Part shown: piece after piece, positions 46,605-56,324 of the stretch | Position numbering within the stretch: position 1 is the stretch's first letter | Layout: each line of letters begins with the position of its first letter | The notes under the pieces: model-generated | What the model saw: only the letters and a program-made list of their open reading frames with translations | Told to the model about the DNA's origin: nothing | Database searches by the model: none | Program-made: the position numbers and the translations under genes | Assembly (NCBI GenBank): GCA_029834535.1 | Contig: JAQMWT010000239.1 | Location: 17,095-81,094 of the forward strand | Origin: Chrysophaeum taylorii | Lineage: Eukaryota; Sar; Pelagophyceae; Pelagomonadales; Pelagomonadaceae | Direction: 5' to 3' | Length of the DNA: 64,000 bases

Positions 46605-47834
46605 TTAAGACCTCGTCGTCGTCGTCGAACCGCAATCACAGCGGCGACGCATCTCGGCGGTACCCGCGAAGGTCGACCGGACTTGGGGGACGATCGAGTG
46701 GGGGGGGTGGGGCCGGCGATGGGCGTGCGGAGGAGGATAACTATGACTACTACGATTCATCCTCCTCATTTCGCGGGCGACGGCGATGCTCGCGTCGTCG
46801 TTGTAGATGACCGTGGCCGGGAAAGTCCACCAGTAGCCGTCGAGGACGTCCTCGGGCCTGACGAGGCCGTCGAGGTCGGTGAAATTGGGGTAGCCCCCCG
46901 CGTGGCCCCAGGCCGTGCGACACGCGGACACGTTGCGATTCGTCATCAAAGGCAACAAAAACCTCGCCACGTTGCTGCCAAAGTTAGCCACCAGGTGGTC
47001 GGCGGTCGCGAGAACGTGGAGCGCCGCCACAAACGGCACCGCGGCGCCCGTTCCGTCGGCGCGGACGAGCGGACTCAAATCCACAAACCGCGCGTCGGAT
47101 ATCGCGCTCAGCTCCGCCCCGATCCTCGAGAGCTCCTCGGGGCTGTCCGACAGCGCCAAGACAACCCCCCCGCGCGCGTCGGCCACCTGCCGCGCTATGT
47201 CCGCGGCCGACTGGTTCCGGTACCCCTCGGTCCTCTTATCGCCGCGACGCACGTGGAGCGCGACCACGCGGGGGACCGCCGCCGTCCCTTGCGGTAAGGC
47301 CGACGACAGCACCTCGAAAGCGGCAGCCACGGATCGCCCGAGCACTGGTCGTAGGGACCCAAAAAGCTCCGAGACCACCGCGGCGACCCAGTCGAAATAG
47401 GCGATGGGCGAGTGGTTTGCGCGCGCGACGCCGGCGGCGGGGGGGCCGGCGGCGGGGGGGGCGGCGGCTTGGCGCCGCTCGCACACCGGCTCGTACAGGC
47501 AGTTCCAGCTCTGGGAAGGGCACCAGTCGGTGAAGTAGCCGTAGGCGCTCTTGTAGGGCAGCGCGAGGGTCTCGAGCCGCAGCTCGCACTCCTCCGAGGC
47601 CCACTCCTGAACCATCACGTTGAACGACGAGCATATCCCACCGTGCCAAGATCCCCGCCTTATCTTCTTCTTCTTCTTCAAGAGCTCCCGCCGACCGCAG
47701 AGCAACCGGTTCCTGGCGCGGAGCGCGAGCGTGACTTCGCGCCGCACCTCGCACGCCTCGTACGGCTCCTCGTACCGCGGCTCGCAGACGCACACCCCCA
47801 CCACCACCACCACCACCACAGCCCAACGACGCAT
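46605..47834 (-). CDS. GT23-like fucosyltransferase
   Basis: A 409-residue frame from ATG 47834. An N-terminal hydrophobic anchor (WAVVVVVVVGVCVC) and many Cys residues indicate a Golgi-lumen enzyme. Conserved GT23 features are VVALHVRRGDKR (GDP-fucose-binding 'HVRR.DK' motif), VVLALSDSPEELSRI ('SDdp..l') and ADHLVANFGSNVARFLLPLM ('sD..v.tfSSNv.R...'). The family includes alpha-1,6-fucosyltransferases (FUT8) and NodZ, which add fucose to N-glycan cores or chitin oligosaccharides; the acceptor here is not known. The C-terminal ~50 residues are Arg/Pro/Ser-rich and probably disordered. Confidence 0.75.
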   Translation of the reverse strand: MRRWAVVVVVVVGVCVCEPRYEEPYEACEVRREVTLALRARNRLLCGRRELLKKKKKIRRGSWHGGICSSFNVMVQEWASEECELRLETLALPYKSAYGYFTDWCPSQSWNCLYEPVCERRQAAAPPAAGPPAAGVARANHSPIAYFDWVAAVVSELFGSLRPVLGRSVAAAFEVLSSALPQGTAAVPRVVALHVRRGDKRTEGYRNQSAADIARQVADARGGVVLALSDSPEELSRIGAELSAISDARFVDLSPLVRADGTGAAVPFVAALHVLATADHLVANFGSNVARFLLPLMTNRNVSACRTAWGHAGGYPNFTDLDGLVRPEDVLDGYWWTFPATVIYNDDASIAVAREMRRMNRSSHSYPPPHAHRRPHPPHSIVPQVRSTFAGTAEMRRRCDCGSTTTTRS

Positions 47835-48011
47835 CGCGGCGGCGTTACGACGAGAATGGTGTCACCACTCACTCACTCACTCCTAAACCCTCGACGACGA
47901 AGAAGACGAAGAAGAACATTGCGGCGGGGGGGAGTCATTTTTTTTTTTTTTTTGTTCAAAAAAGAAGGGAGGGGCGCGCACATTCGTGGTGGTGGTCTTT
48001 TGTTTTTTCTT
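47835..48011. other. Short intergenic spacer
   Basis: Contains a long T run (47,938-47,954) and GT-rich sequence. No gene. It includes the upstream region of the fucosyltransferase gene. Confidence 0.4.
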
Positions 48012-49232
48012 TTATCCGTCGTAGCGGCCCTGGGCGAGTTCGGGGGCCCCCGGCAGGCCACGCGCGATGCGGGCGCCGGCCGTGATCGCGTTGCGGAGCT
48101 GGAAGAGGGGTTGTTCGGTCTTGGAGGCGAACTTTGCGAGCGTGGTGTTCTTGCCGTCTTCGAGCGTGAAGTGGTGGAGCTGGCCGAACCCCTTGTAGTC
48201 TTTGGCCTTAATGGGCGTGCAGTTGATGTCGGGCCCGAGCCGCACTTGGAGCTTGACGAGGGCCCGCATATTCTTGAGGGCCTGGACGAGGTCGGCGTCG
48301 TTCGCCTGGTGGACGTTGGCGCTGTTGTACTGCGCGTAGTCCACCGCGGATCGGAAGATCAGGAGCTCGCGGCGACTCTTGACCACGGCGACGACGGGCT
48401 TCCACGCTTTGGTGTGGAGCGCCCGAGCCGAGACGCGCGCCAAAACTTCGACGGACATGTTCTCGCCGTCCGAGGCCTGGTGCCGCGCGGGATTCGCAGC
48501 CCGGACGCTCCCTCCGACTGGCGGAGGCGTGTACTGCTCCGTCCCGCGCTCTTCCATCGCGTGCTGCATCAGCAGCTCGCGTTGCATCTCCTCGGGAAGG
48601 TGCGACCACACGTTCGGGTCCATGTTCTCCGGCGCGGGCCAGTCGTTCACCTCGCCCGCCTCCGCCTGGGCCTGCTGCGGTTGCGGCGGCGCGGGTCCGC
48701 CGCCGCCGTTGTTAAACTCGAGTCCGTCGAGGCTCCAGTCCAGCGCGCCGGGACCCTTCTGCGCTTGTGGTGCGGTCGGAATCAGGTGCTGGAGGCTCGC
48801 AGGAATGGGCTGCTGCGGGGGCGCGGCGGGGGGGGGGGGCGCCGCTTGGGGTGGCGGCGGCGCCTGGTATTCCGCCTGCGCCGCCGCCGCCGGCGGAGCG
48901 CGCGCCTGCTGCTGTGGCCGAGCCGCGTATACGATCGGCTGCTGATACTGCACGGGAAACTGCTGCTGCGCGGGATACGGCTGCTGGACATAGTGCTGCT
49001 GCTGCGGAATGTACGCCTGCTGCTGGGGGGGAACATGCTGGGGGGCAACATAGGGCTGCTGCTGGGCAGGGTAGGCGTACCCGTAGTACACGGGCCGCGG
49101 GGCCGCCCCCGCAAACACGTCTGGACCCATGCTCGAGATCGCCGACGCCCGCTGGTCGCTCGTCGTCGGCTGCGGCATCTGTCGGTGCGGCTGCAAGTAC
49201 CCTCCGGGACCCTGCTGATACCCACCCTCCAT
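48012..49232 (-). CDS. Q/P-rich protein with UBM-like motif and PH-like domain
   Basis: ATG 49232 (MEGGYQQGPGGYLQPHRQ) is the first true ATG, giving 406 residues. Residues 1-190 are disordered and rich in Gln, Pro, Tyr and Ala. Residues ~201-222 (PENMDPNVWSHLPEEMQREL) match the ubiquitin-binding motif of Y-family polymerases, including the Leu-Pro signature and 'Q.EL'. Residues ~262-385 look like a PH-type domain (AWKPVVAVVKSRRELLIFRS, HHFTLEDGKNTTLAKFASKT, a final amphipathic helix). The combination suggests an adaptor that reads ubiquitin and binds a membrane or protein. I know no named family with this layout. Confidence 0.68.
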   Translation of the reverse strand: MEGGYQQGPGGYLQPHRQMPQPTTSDQRASAISSMGPDVFAGAAPRPVYYGYAYPAQQQPYVAPQHVPPQQQAYIPQQQHYVQQPYPAQQQFPVQYQQPIVYAARPQQQARAPPAAAAQAEYQAPPPPQAAPPPPAAPPQQPIPASLQHLIPTAPQAQKGPGALDWSLDGLEFNNGGGGPAPPQPQQAQAEAGEVNDWPAPENMDPNVWSHLPEEMQRELLMQHAMEERGTEQYTPPPVGGSVRAANPARHQASDGENMSVEVLARVSARALHTKAWKPVVAVVKSRRELLIFRSAVDYAQYNSANVHQANDADLVQALKNMRALVKLQVRLGPDINCTPIKAKDYKGFGQLHHFTLEDGKNTTLAKFASKTEQPLFQLRNAITAGARIARGLPGAPELAQGRYDG

Positions 49233-51250
49233 CGCCGCCTGCACCACCAGAACGGACGTTGCTTTGGCCCGCTTTGCAACGGATTCGGGGTTAGGATATT
49301 TTTTCTTGTTTGAATTTCTTTAACGTTCGTTCCGTTCGCACGAACGTCACGCGGAGGGGGGTACTACGGCGGCGCACTCACTCATGATCTCGTGCTCTAT
49401 TTTTGTTTTGGTGGTGCTGGAAGAGAGAAAACGAAGAAAGCTAGGTATTCGAGTATTCGGGTTGTCGGTGAAGATAATAAAAATAAGTAATTAATTAATA
49501 ACTCTCCATCGCAGCAGGGACTCGGCGGTAGACCTGGACTAGGAAGAAAATTCCTGCCAAGGAACGAGGTCAAGATGTCTACGTGAGTGGAGCCGTACGA
49601 GGGTGCGAGCAAGGTGCTTACTAGCATCGCTCGGAGGAGTTGAGTTTCTGGAGGCTGAGTGAACCACGTAAACTAAACTCCACCCGAGGTTTGTTTGTTT
49701 GTTTGCAAAAAAAACCTTAGAGAAGCTGGCACGCAACTTTTAAAATAAAAGGCAGGGCACTTCAAGAGAAGAATTTGATGCAATTCATCCGTAAGTCTGT
49801 AATTGAATGGTATGATGATGGGTTATGGGGTGGTTCGTTGTGCGTGTAAAGCGATCTCGATTATGCGAGGTGAAGATATATCACGGACGTGTTGGCAGAC
49901 TGCTTCATCTCCAGTGCGTCGGCAATCAGCATGGTGCTCTTGGCGATGAGCATTAATTGAATTGGCGTTTGCTTGACCAATTTCATGCTTAAGTCCAAGG
50001 TATCACCGCCGGCTAGAATATGCTGGGAAGTAGAGGTAGCAAAGCAAAGTTTTGGCGGGAAACTGCCCGGTAAACGAGTGCGACGAAGTTTTTGATGCCA
50101 GCCTTAAAAATACGAAAGAGTAAGGGAAACAAAGTGTGGACAATCTTTAAATACAGACGCTCAGGTTGCTGCTCGGAGGTGCAATTCCAAGTCATCGCGT
50201 GAATAAATATGGTTAACGAACAGTTTTTTGCTATAATCCTGACGATGAAGAAAAGCTGGTCCTTTCGAATATTTGAAGCCGCGTAGTTCGTTGAGGTGCT
50301 AAGCCTTTGTCTTCCAGTTTCGACTGTCTCAAAATTAAAGGCGCTGGACTATGGCGCGTGCGTCTCTAATGGTTTGCGATATATATCTGGGGTGATTATG
50401 CGTACTTTGCGCCATGTCTCGCGACTTATTTTGATCTCGCGACTACAGGTGCGTGGCCATGCTGAGGTAAGCACTGTGCCCAGGTCACCTTTGTCGAGTC
50501 TCTCTAGCACATCGCGGATGGCCCATTTTGTGCGCACTTCTGCCGCCGTCATGGCCAGCGCTGGTTTGTAAGCTCCCAGCACCGTCGCCTTTTTTGGTTG
50601 TTGTATTCCTACAGGAGTAGGTCCTCTCGACTCTGTGCACGCAAAATTTCGGGGTCCTTGCGCGTGGTCTTGGTGCGTGTGAGCCTGCGGATATCTTCCT
50701 TTGCTTGCCGAGACAGCCCTTGTCGTTGCGAATAGTAACCACCCTTTAGGTTTGTCGCCGAGCCGATCGCGCGCGCTATCGTCGTTCCTTCGTGTCGCAC
50801 CCCCCCCCCCCCTCCCCCAACTTTGTGGCTGCGTTGATGCTTCATTATCTCGTATGCTTCTTGAGTGCTCGTGGGATCAGCTGGCTAACTGCCTCTCTTC
50901 TCTCTAGAATTGCGAGGACATCGTTCTTGAACTCTTCCTCTCGCCGATGGTGCTGACGCCGCTCATGGGTTCGTTCGTTCGAAGTCGGTTGAAGTGGCTT
51001 TTACTCACCTTGTCGACGAATCTGCCGCCGATACTGATGACATGTGGTTCACGAGGTCCTGCTCTTCAACAGTCCTCCTGTGTCTTTCTATGTAGCCAGC
51101 CTTCTCGTTCGTCGACATTCGCACTAAAGCAATCCTTTGCGATCCTCTTGCATGCCCTCTTCCTTTCTTGAGAATGCTCTTCGTCGTCTTACATCCTCCA
51201 TATTTGAACTTCTCTTTGCTGTTCTTCTTATTCTTTGATGTATCCAAAAT
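49233..51250. other. Gene-poor, lower-GC region with decayed coding sequence
   Basis: Positions 49,233-50,340 show nothing coding. On the minus strand at 50,350-51,247 several fragments read like one old protein: KYGGCKTTKSILKKGRGHAR, RMSTNEKAGYIERHRRTVEE, GTTIARAIGSATNLKGGYYS, RQGLSRQAKEDIRRLTRTKT and KWAIRDVLERLDKGDLGTVL. A GTGAGT donor-like site follows the second piece, but no acceptor keeps the frame. It is probably a dead mobile-element gene; family not assigned. Confidence 0.35.
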
Positions 51251-52050
51251 GGCTCAAAGTGGAGTTGCTTGCCCTAATAATGCGTAACAACGAATGGTGT
51301 TTGCAATCTTGCCACGTTTTTTTTGCCAGCCATGCTCATCCTTGTGCGAGCGAGAACACCGAGGATGCGCTGACGACACCATCGCCGACGTCACGATCCT
51401 GCTAAGCTGCCACATCTTCCTCGGTCTGTCGACGGTCCCGTGCGATCGCGGCTGGAAAGACAAAGGCAATCAACTTCTCAGTGTCGTGACGGCTGATGGT
51501 CGTGTCGATCCGAAGCACATGGGGACTACAGAAACTTCAACTTGATCGTGAGCGCGCTCTCGAGCAATAGCGCAGCCATATTACACGCAACAGGTCTCAC
51601 TCTGGCGGGGCCCGTGAGAAAGAGGAAGAGCAGGAGCGCGTCAACGTAAGACCTATTAGGGCGACGACGCGCGGCGTAGGCTACGGACCAGCGCTCGACA
51701 AGGAGCAGGAAGAGGAGAAGGGCGACGACGACAACGTCGAGGCCGAATTCTATCTGTCGACAGGCCCTTCCGTGCCGCCGTCCAGTTGGATAATAGCGCT
51801 TGCTTTTGTACGGAGGGAGAGTGGGAGCTTGTCTGGAGTCGTGCGGGAAAGCGGCGCCAAGGAGGCGCGGCAACGCAGAGAGACCGCCAAGCGGCGGCTC
51901 GCCCGCGCCTTGGCGACCGGCAGTGACTTGGCGAAGTTCAAACGCAAGAACAACCATATAATATGACTTGGTATCGTTGTTTTCATACAGCTCTAACAAA
52001 GAAATCTCATTATTCGTGGACAACGGCCCCGAAAGGTGTAGAGGCACCAC
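51251..52050 (+). other. Degenerate coding fragment, C-terminal part
   Basis: A plus frame from about 51,572 to 51,966 reads REKEEEQERVNVRPIRATTR, KEQEEEKGDDDNVEAEFYLS and RRETAKRRLARALATGSDLA, ending in TGA. It is acidic then basic-helical. The upstream part (51,290-51,545) is open in another frame, and a stop (TAG) lies between. No domain recognised. Confidence 0.3.
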
Positions 52051-52181
52051 CCTCGCGTGCTACAGGCCGCCGCCGAAATACCAACTCCGTGACTTGCGTG
52101 CCTTCTTACTTGTTCGCGTGGGTGCGTCCCTGGCTACGACGGATTTCGGCAAGGTACGTGGGCGGTGCTACCTTCCTGAAG

Positions 52182-52898
52182 CTATTTGGCCGTCGGGTGG
52201 TGCGGTTGGGCGACAAAGGTAGCGGTTATGATCAGGAGCAAGCAGAGGGAGGCACAGACGTCGCTCTGGAAGAAAGACTCGCGGACCACCTTGGGAAACG
52301 GCACAGTGCTCCACAACCATGCGGTCTTTGTGGCGTTGTCGATGTTCTCCGGGTAGAACAAACTTACAAAGTCTCGAACATCGGGGGTGCCGTCTTCGAG
52401 CTCGGGGATGTTGACGGTGGCTGCGAGGCCCACGATGTGGTTGTGAATTCCGATGGCCGCAGCGACGCGAGCGAGGAGACGGCCCGCGTCCGACTTGACG
52501 GACGGCAGGCTGTCGCCGACGAGCCAAGCCGTTGTGATGCTGTGGGTCAAGTCCATGGCTGCAAACTCGGCAGACTTGTTGAGCGCGGGACTCATTTGCC
52601 GCAGCCAAGACGTCAGCATGTGGATCCGCGTGTTCCAACAGAACGACGCGGCCAGAAAGACCAGAATCGCCGCATCGCGGTGGCCGCGCCAGGCGAGTGC
52701 GAGGGCGGACCTGTGGGTCGACTGTCAGCAACGGCGAACACAACGCGCGACTCACATATTCGTCAGCGAAGCGACCAAGTGAAACCAGCGCAAGGCACTC
52801 GCATCCGGCTCGATGTAGGTCTCCACCGTCAACGGAGACAGCCACCACGCAGCGGTCACAGCACAGACGGCCAGCACTCCTCGGACCTTCTCTTGCAT
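52182..52898 (-). CDS. Small multi-pass membrane protein with one 45-nt intron
   Basis: Exon 1 is 52,898-52,756 and exon 2 is 52,710-52,182. The intron (52,755-52,711) begins GTGAGTCG, ends CGACCCACAG, and carries an in-frame TGA. Splicing joins AAT-AT to G-TCC and gives a continuous 223-residue protein. Exon 1 encodes MQEKVRGVLAVCAVTAAWWL and a lumenal loop. Exon 2 encodes two further helices (ALAWRGHRDAAILVFLAASF; AAAIGIHNHIVGLAATVN) and a C-terminal helix SLCLLLIITATFVAQP. No family recognised. It is the only gene in the window for which I can demonstrate an intron. Confidence 0.68.
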
Positions 52899-53308
52899 CT
52901 TGCGTTCTGAAATTTGACAACAACCCAAGCCCGAATTTGAGGCAAGACTCGTGATTTTCCCAGAATCTTACTGTAACTGGTACCATCGTCTTGCCCCAAG
53001 CAACGTCATTTCAGCAACGTTCGCCCTACCGCTTGATTTTTCCTTGAAGAAGGACCTGCAAAGTTTTGGCGAAGGCCGTTGGAGAGAAGGGCTCCGACGT
53101 CAACGCAGATTCAAACAAAAAATTCAAGAATTTGCCAGAGTCTTTAAGAAACAGGCATCTCGATAATAATGCCACAATTAACGTTTCAGCGAGCGAGCGT
53201 TGTTGAAGGGCCCGAGGATTCTTGAGGGAAGGCCGTTGAGTACCGTTGGCAGCGGTGCGTATCCACCTGGTGTGCCATTTTTCGTTCGTATCGGGATTTA
53301 AGAAGATA
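52899..53308. other. Spacer between membrane-protein gene and Helitron copy 3
   Basis: No supported gene. A minus frame covers 53,026-53,394 but runs into the Helitron minisatellite and lacks any recognisable domain. Confidence 0.4.
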
Positions 53309-53320
53309 CAAGTGCAGGCC

Positions 53321-53655
53321 AGTAAGTTCGCCAGTAAGTTCACCTGGTCCCAATCTCTAACCCCAGTAAGTTCACCTGGTCCCAGTAAGTTCACCTAGTC
53401 CCAATCTCTAACCCCAGTAAGTTCGGCGTAAGCCCACTCGTGCTCACATCCACTCACCCCACTCTCCTTCGAGCTCGTCGCTCTCACCTCCGCCAATCTA
53501 AGCTGCTTTGATCCGTACACGCCGCTAGCCCTTGCGTTCACTCTAAAAACCCCAGTAAGTTCACTTGGTCCCAGTAAGTTCACCTGGTCACTTAGTTCAC
53601 CTAGTCCCAATCTCAAACCTCAGTAAGTTCACGTGGTCCCAGTAAGTTCACCTAC
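53321..53655. repeat. Minisatellite of CCAGTAAGTTCACCTGG-type units, Helitron copy 3
   Basis: Same units and spacers as 7,573-7,880 (CCCAGTAAGTTCACCTGGT, TCCCAATCTCTAACC), including the matching AAGCTGCTTTGATCCG spacer. Confidence 0.8.
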
Positions 53656-54260
53656 CGTGCGCGTGTAGACGCCGGGAGGGGGCTTATCGGTATTGCGCAG
53701 CACGTGTGGGGTAGGGTGGAGTCGTCGACCCAGATGAGTATATCTCCTCGGGGTTGCCGATCGACAGAGAGCCACGTAGAGCTGGACGTGGCAGAAGACG
53801 GGCTTCGCCAAGAGGACGCCGACCTCGCGGGGCGTCTGGCCCTGGCTCTTGGTGATCGTTTGGCGTCGGCGGGCCTTAAGGGATACAGGTTGGAGGAGCC
53901 TCGGTGACAACGACACGATCGATCATGTATCTGGTACCGTTGCAGTGGCCGTGCGACGGGTCGAGGTTGCGAAGACTTTAAGCTCGCGATCAAAGTCAGC
54001 ATGCCGTTGGTTGTCAGGGAGTTCAAAACTCGACTGTAAAGAGCGAGGCGTCGGCTTCCGACCCAACCTAGTCGGCCGAAAAGAACTCCGACGCCTCGTC
54101 TCCGGGAAAAAAAGGCCGCGGTCATGCGCGCGTTGTCAGCATCGACAACATCGTTTCGACGGGGCGTGAGAATGGCGCGCTGAAAGAGCCGCCGCGGGTC
54201 GTGGAAATAGTCTGCGAGGTCGCCGTAGACGGCTTGGAGGATCACTGTCTGGCTCTCGCG
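53650..54260 (-). pseudogene. PIF1-type Helitron helicase remnant, copy 3
   Basis: On the minus strand VILQAVYGDLADYFHDP and AILTPRRNDVVDADNARM are followed, after a shift, by SRVLNSLTTNGMLTLIASLK and the C-terminal TITKSQGQTPREVGVLLAKP with VFCHVQLYVALCRS. Residues flanking the first block match 'ILTPRN..V..IN.R' of Helitron helicases. Closely similar to copy 1 over the whole 600 bp. Frameshifts and loss of the N-terminal helicase and Rep domains make it inactive. Confidence 0.75.
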
Positions 54261-54320
54261 CCTACCTGATCCTTACTCTCGCGCCTACCTGATCCTTACC
54301 CTAAATCGAGGGACAAACAA

Positions 54321-54363
<43 letters not shown>

Positions 54364-54384
54364 TCTGTCGATTAGTAGTTAGGA

Positions 54385-55241
54385 TCAGGCGCGATGGGTG
54401 AGCTGCTGCGGTTACGCACACGTCCCCCGGGCGCTGATAAGACTAGGAAACCATCGTAGGGGGCGATTTTGAAAGGTACCTTATTGTCGTGTGGAGTTCT
54501 GCAAGTGTGGCGACCACGCGGCGCCGCAATGCCCTATATTTCGGGCGCGCGACTAGCAATCATATCCTCGCAAAAAAAAAAAGCGTTCGTTAGTACTTTT
54601 GTTCGTTCAAAAGTTAACCTTAGCCTGTCGTTTCGGTCCTGCCACCACGTTCAACACACTCGGCTACAAACAAGCTTACATTCAGATCGACGAAGTTGAG
54701 CGCGATCACGTCGTCACGTCGCAGCCCCGCGCTACCTTACTCGTATTCCAACAGACAGACAGTAAGCGGCAGAATTCAACTCGCACCTGGCACGTTAAGT
54801 TACACACGATCGTAAGACGCATCTTGCGCCAGACGACGAGGCTCCAGGTCGGGCGAAAAAGAATCCAACGGTAGCGGAGGAGGCTCGAGGCTATGTGACA
54901 TGAAACGCCACATTGCCGTTTCGATTTCACCAAAGTCGAGCCGCGAGACGACAGACCATGCGGAATCGTCGTTACAATAATACTGCTTTTCAGGCTCGTG
55001 GTGGTGCGCGCCGAGCCCCAAGCAAAAAGCGGCAGCTTTGCGCGCATCGTTGTTCTCACTGATACAGTTCTCCGCCGCTCCTATCGTTGAGCCAAGAACA
55101 TCGTGAGGCGGCCTTTTCTTGAAGATCGGGCCTTGTCGTCTTCTTCTTCGAGGTGGACACGCAGAGTATTATCGTTCTCGGACATCATCATCGTTTAAAA
55201 ACCAGAAAAGAGGTGAGAGGTTAACGGTGGCCACCAGAATA
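54385..55241. other. Spacer with a possible minus-strand coding fragment
   Basis: A minus frame at about 55,090-54,800 reads smoothly (NNDARKAAAFCLGLGAHHHE, YYCNDDSAWSVVSRLDFGEI, PLPLDSFSPDLEPRRLAQDA) and ends at a stop at 54,800, but it has no clear ATG and no domain. It may be an exon of a spliced or lost gene. The rest shows nothing. Confidence 0.3.
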
Positions 55242-56318
55242 ATGAACTTATTATTATTAAAGATCGTGGTGTTGGCCTCCTCGGTCGCGGCGGCGACCGT
55301 CGCGGCCGAGGAGGAGAAGCCGGGCGTAATCGCTTGGACGAAGAAGCACGAGCGGTCGATTCGCATGTTCGCCGCCTCGGCGCTGCTGTTCCACGGCGGA
55401 CGGTACTCGCACACGATGTTGCTCGTTCAGACGCTCAAGGTGACCGCGGGTCCCTTGCTCAAGGAGGCGGCCGTGGAGCTCGCGACGGCGTACGGAAAGG
55501 CGCGCGAGGAGATGCGGAAGCAGGCGCCCGAAATCGAGGAGGCCAAGGCGGCCCTGGTGCAGAACAAGGGAAAAATGGCGAAGATCCACGGTCGCGTTCG
55601 GAACGCGCGAGTCAAGTACCTCAAGGGAGATATCAGCAAGGAGGAGTATCAGACGATCGAGCGCGAGCAGCGCGGGAAGATGTGGACCGTGATCCGCGAG
55701 TCGGATGCGTTGAGGGCCGCCGCTTCGACGGCGTTCGCGATCGCTCAGGCGGTCGACGGCGACAAGCTCAAGAAGCTCGGGTCTGCAGTTTATGCAGCTT
55801 TGACGGCGGGTATCGCGAGCGCGACCTCCAAGACAGCCGCGACGGCGGCGGTCGGGTTAGGGTTTGGAAACCAATTAGCGACGACGCTGCGAGGCGTGGT
55901 TCTGCCTCTGGTGAAAAAGGTCCGCGGCTTGGCGTACAAGGAGTTTGATTTGTTGCCTCCGACGGCGCAGAAGTGGGTGCGTCCGGTGTTGTCTTTGGTG
56001 GGTACGGCGGTCGGGGTGTTCTTCGCCTACCAGCTCCAACACACGGCGCTCACGTACGCGACCTGCTATTTCGCCTCGGGCGCTATCCTCGCGACGCTCC
56101 ACCAAGCGCTCCCCGAGCTTCCGCTTATCGAGCCCGAGACCCCGGCCTACTCTGCCATCCACGTTGCGCTCGCGAGCCTTGGGTTTTTCGCCCAGATCGC
56201 GAGGCCCAAGCCGCCCCCCTTTCTCCTCGCCGTGCTCCTCAAGCCCGTGGACATCCTGGAAGTGTACCTCAAGGGTCTCACCATGAACACCCTCCGCGCC
56301 TCGCCGCTCTTCCTCTAA
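55242..56318 (+). CDS. Membrane protein of unknown function with signal peptide (358 aa)
   Basis: ATG 55242 gives a signal peptide (MNLLLLKIVVLASSVAAATV). A segment around residues 55-70 is followed by a long charged helical region (KAREEMRKQAPEIEEAKAAL, MAKIHGRVRNARVKYLKGDI). Ala/Gly-rich helices (ALTAGIASATSKTAATAAVG) and three or four C-terminal membrane helices (LSLVGTAVGVFFAYQLQHTA, YATCYFASGAILATLHQALP, HVALASLGFFAQIA) come after. Regular codon use, an unbroken frame and absence of a competing frame support a real gene. I do not recognise the family. Convergent with the derlin gene, stops 6 bp apart. Confidence 0.72.
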   Translation: MNLLLLKIVVLASSVAAATVAAEEEKPGVIAWTKKHERSIRMFAASALLFHGGRYSHTMLLVQTLKVTAGPLLKEAAVELATAYGKAREEMRKQAPEIEEAKAALVQNKGKMAKIHGRVRNARVKYLKGDISKEEYQTIEREQRGKMWTVIRESDALRAAASTAFAIAQAVDGDKLKKLGSAVYAALTAGIASATSKTAATAAVGLGFGNQLATTLRGVVLPLVKKVRGLAYKEFDLLPPTAQKWVRPVLSLVGTAVGVFFAYQLQHTALTYATCYFASGAILATLHQALPELPLIEPETPAYSAIHVALASLGFFAQIARPKPPPFLLAVLLKPVDILEVYLKGLTMNTLRASPLFL

Positions 56319-56324
56319 TTATTA

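Larger units (their letters stand above)
53309..54384 (-). mobile_element. Helitron remnant, copy 3 (1,076 bp)
   Basis: The best-preserved ends are 5' TCCTAACTACTAATCGAC after A (54,385) and 3' CTGGCCTGCACTTG before T (53,308), as in copy 1. Order inside on the minus strand is: ACAG/ACAA microsatellite (about 54,314-54,362 on plus), helicase remnant, hairpin-forming minisatellite, 3' end. It lacks the LINE insertion found in copy 1. Confidence 0.7.

Noticed and set aside
47412-49313. A 633-codon plus-strand frame over the fucosyltransferase and UBM/PH genes
   Set aside because: It spans two genes in antisense, has no domain, and shows the Arg/Leu/Gly composition of a GC-rich shadow.
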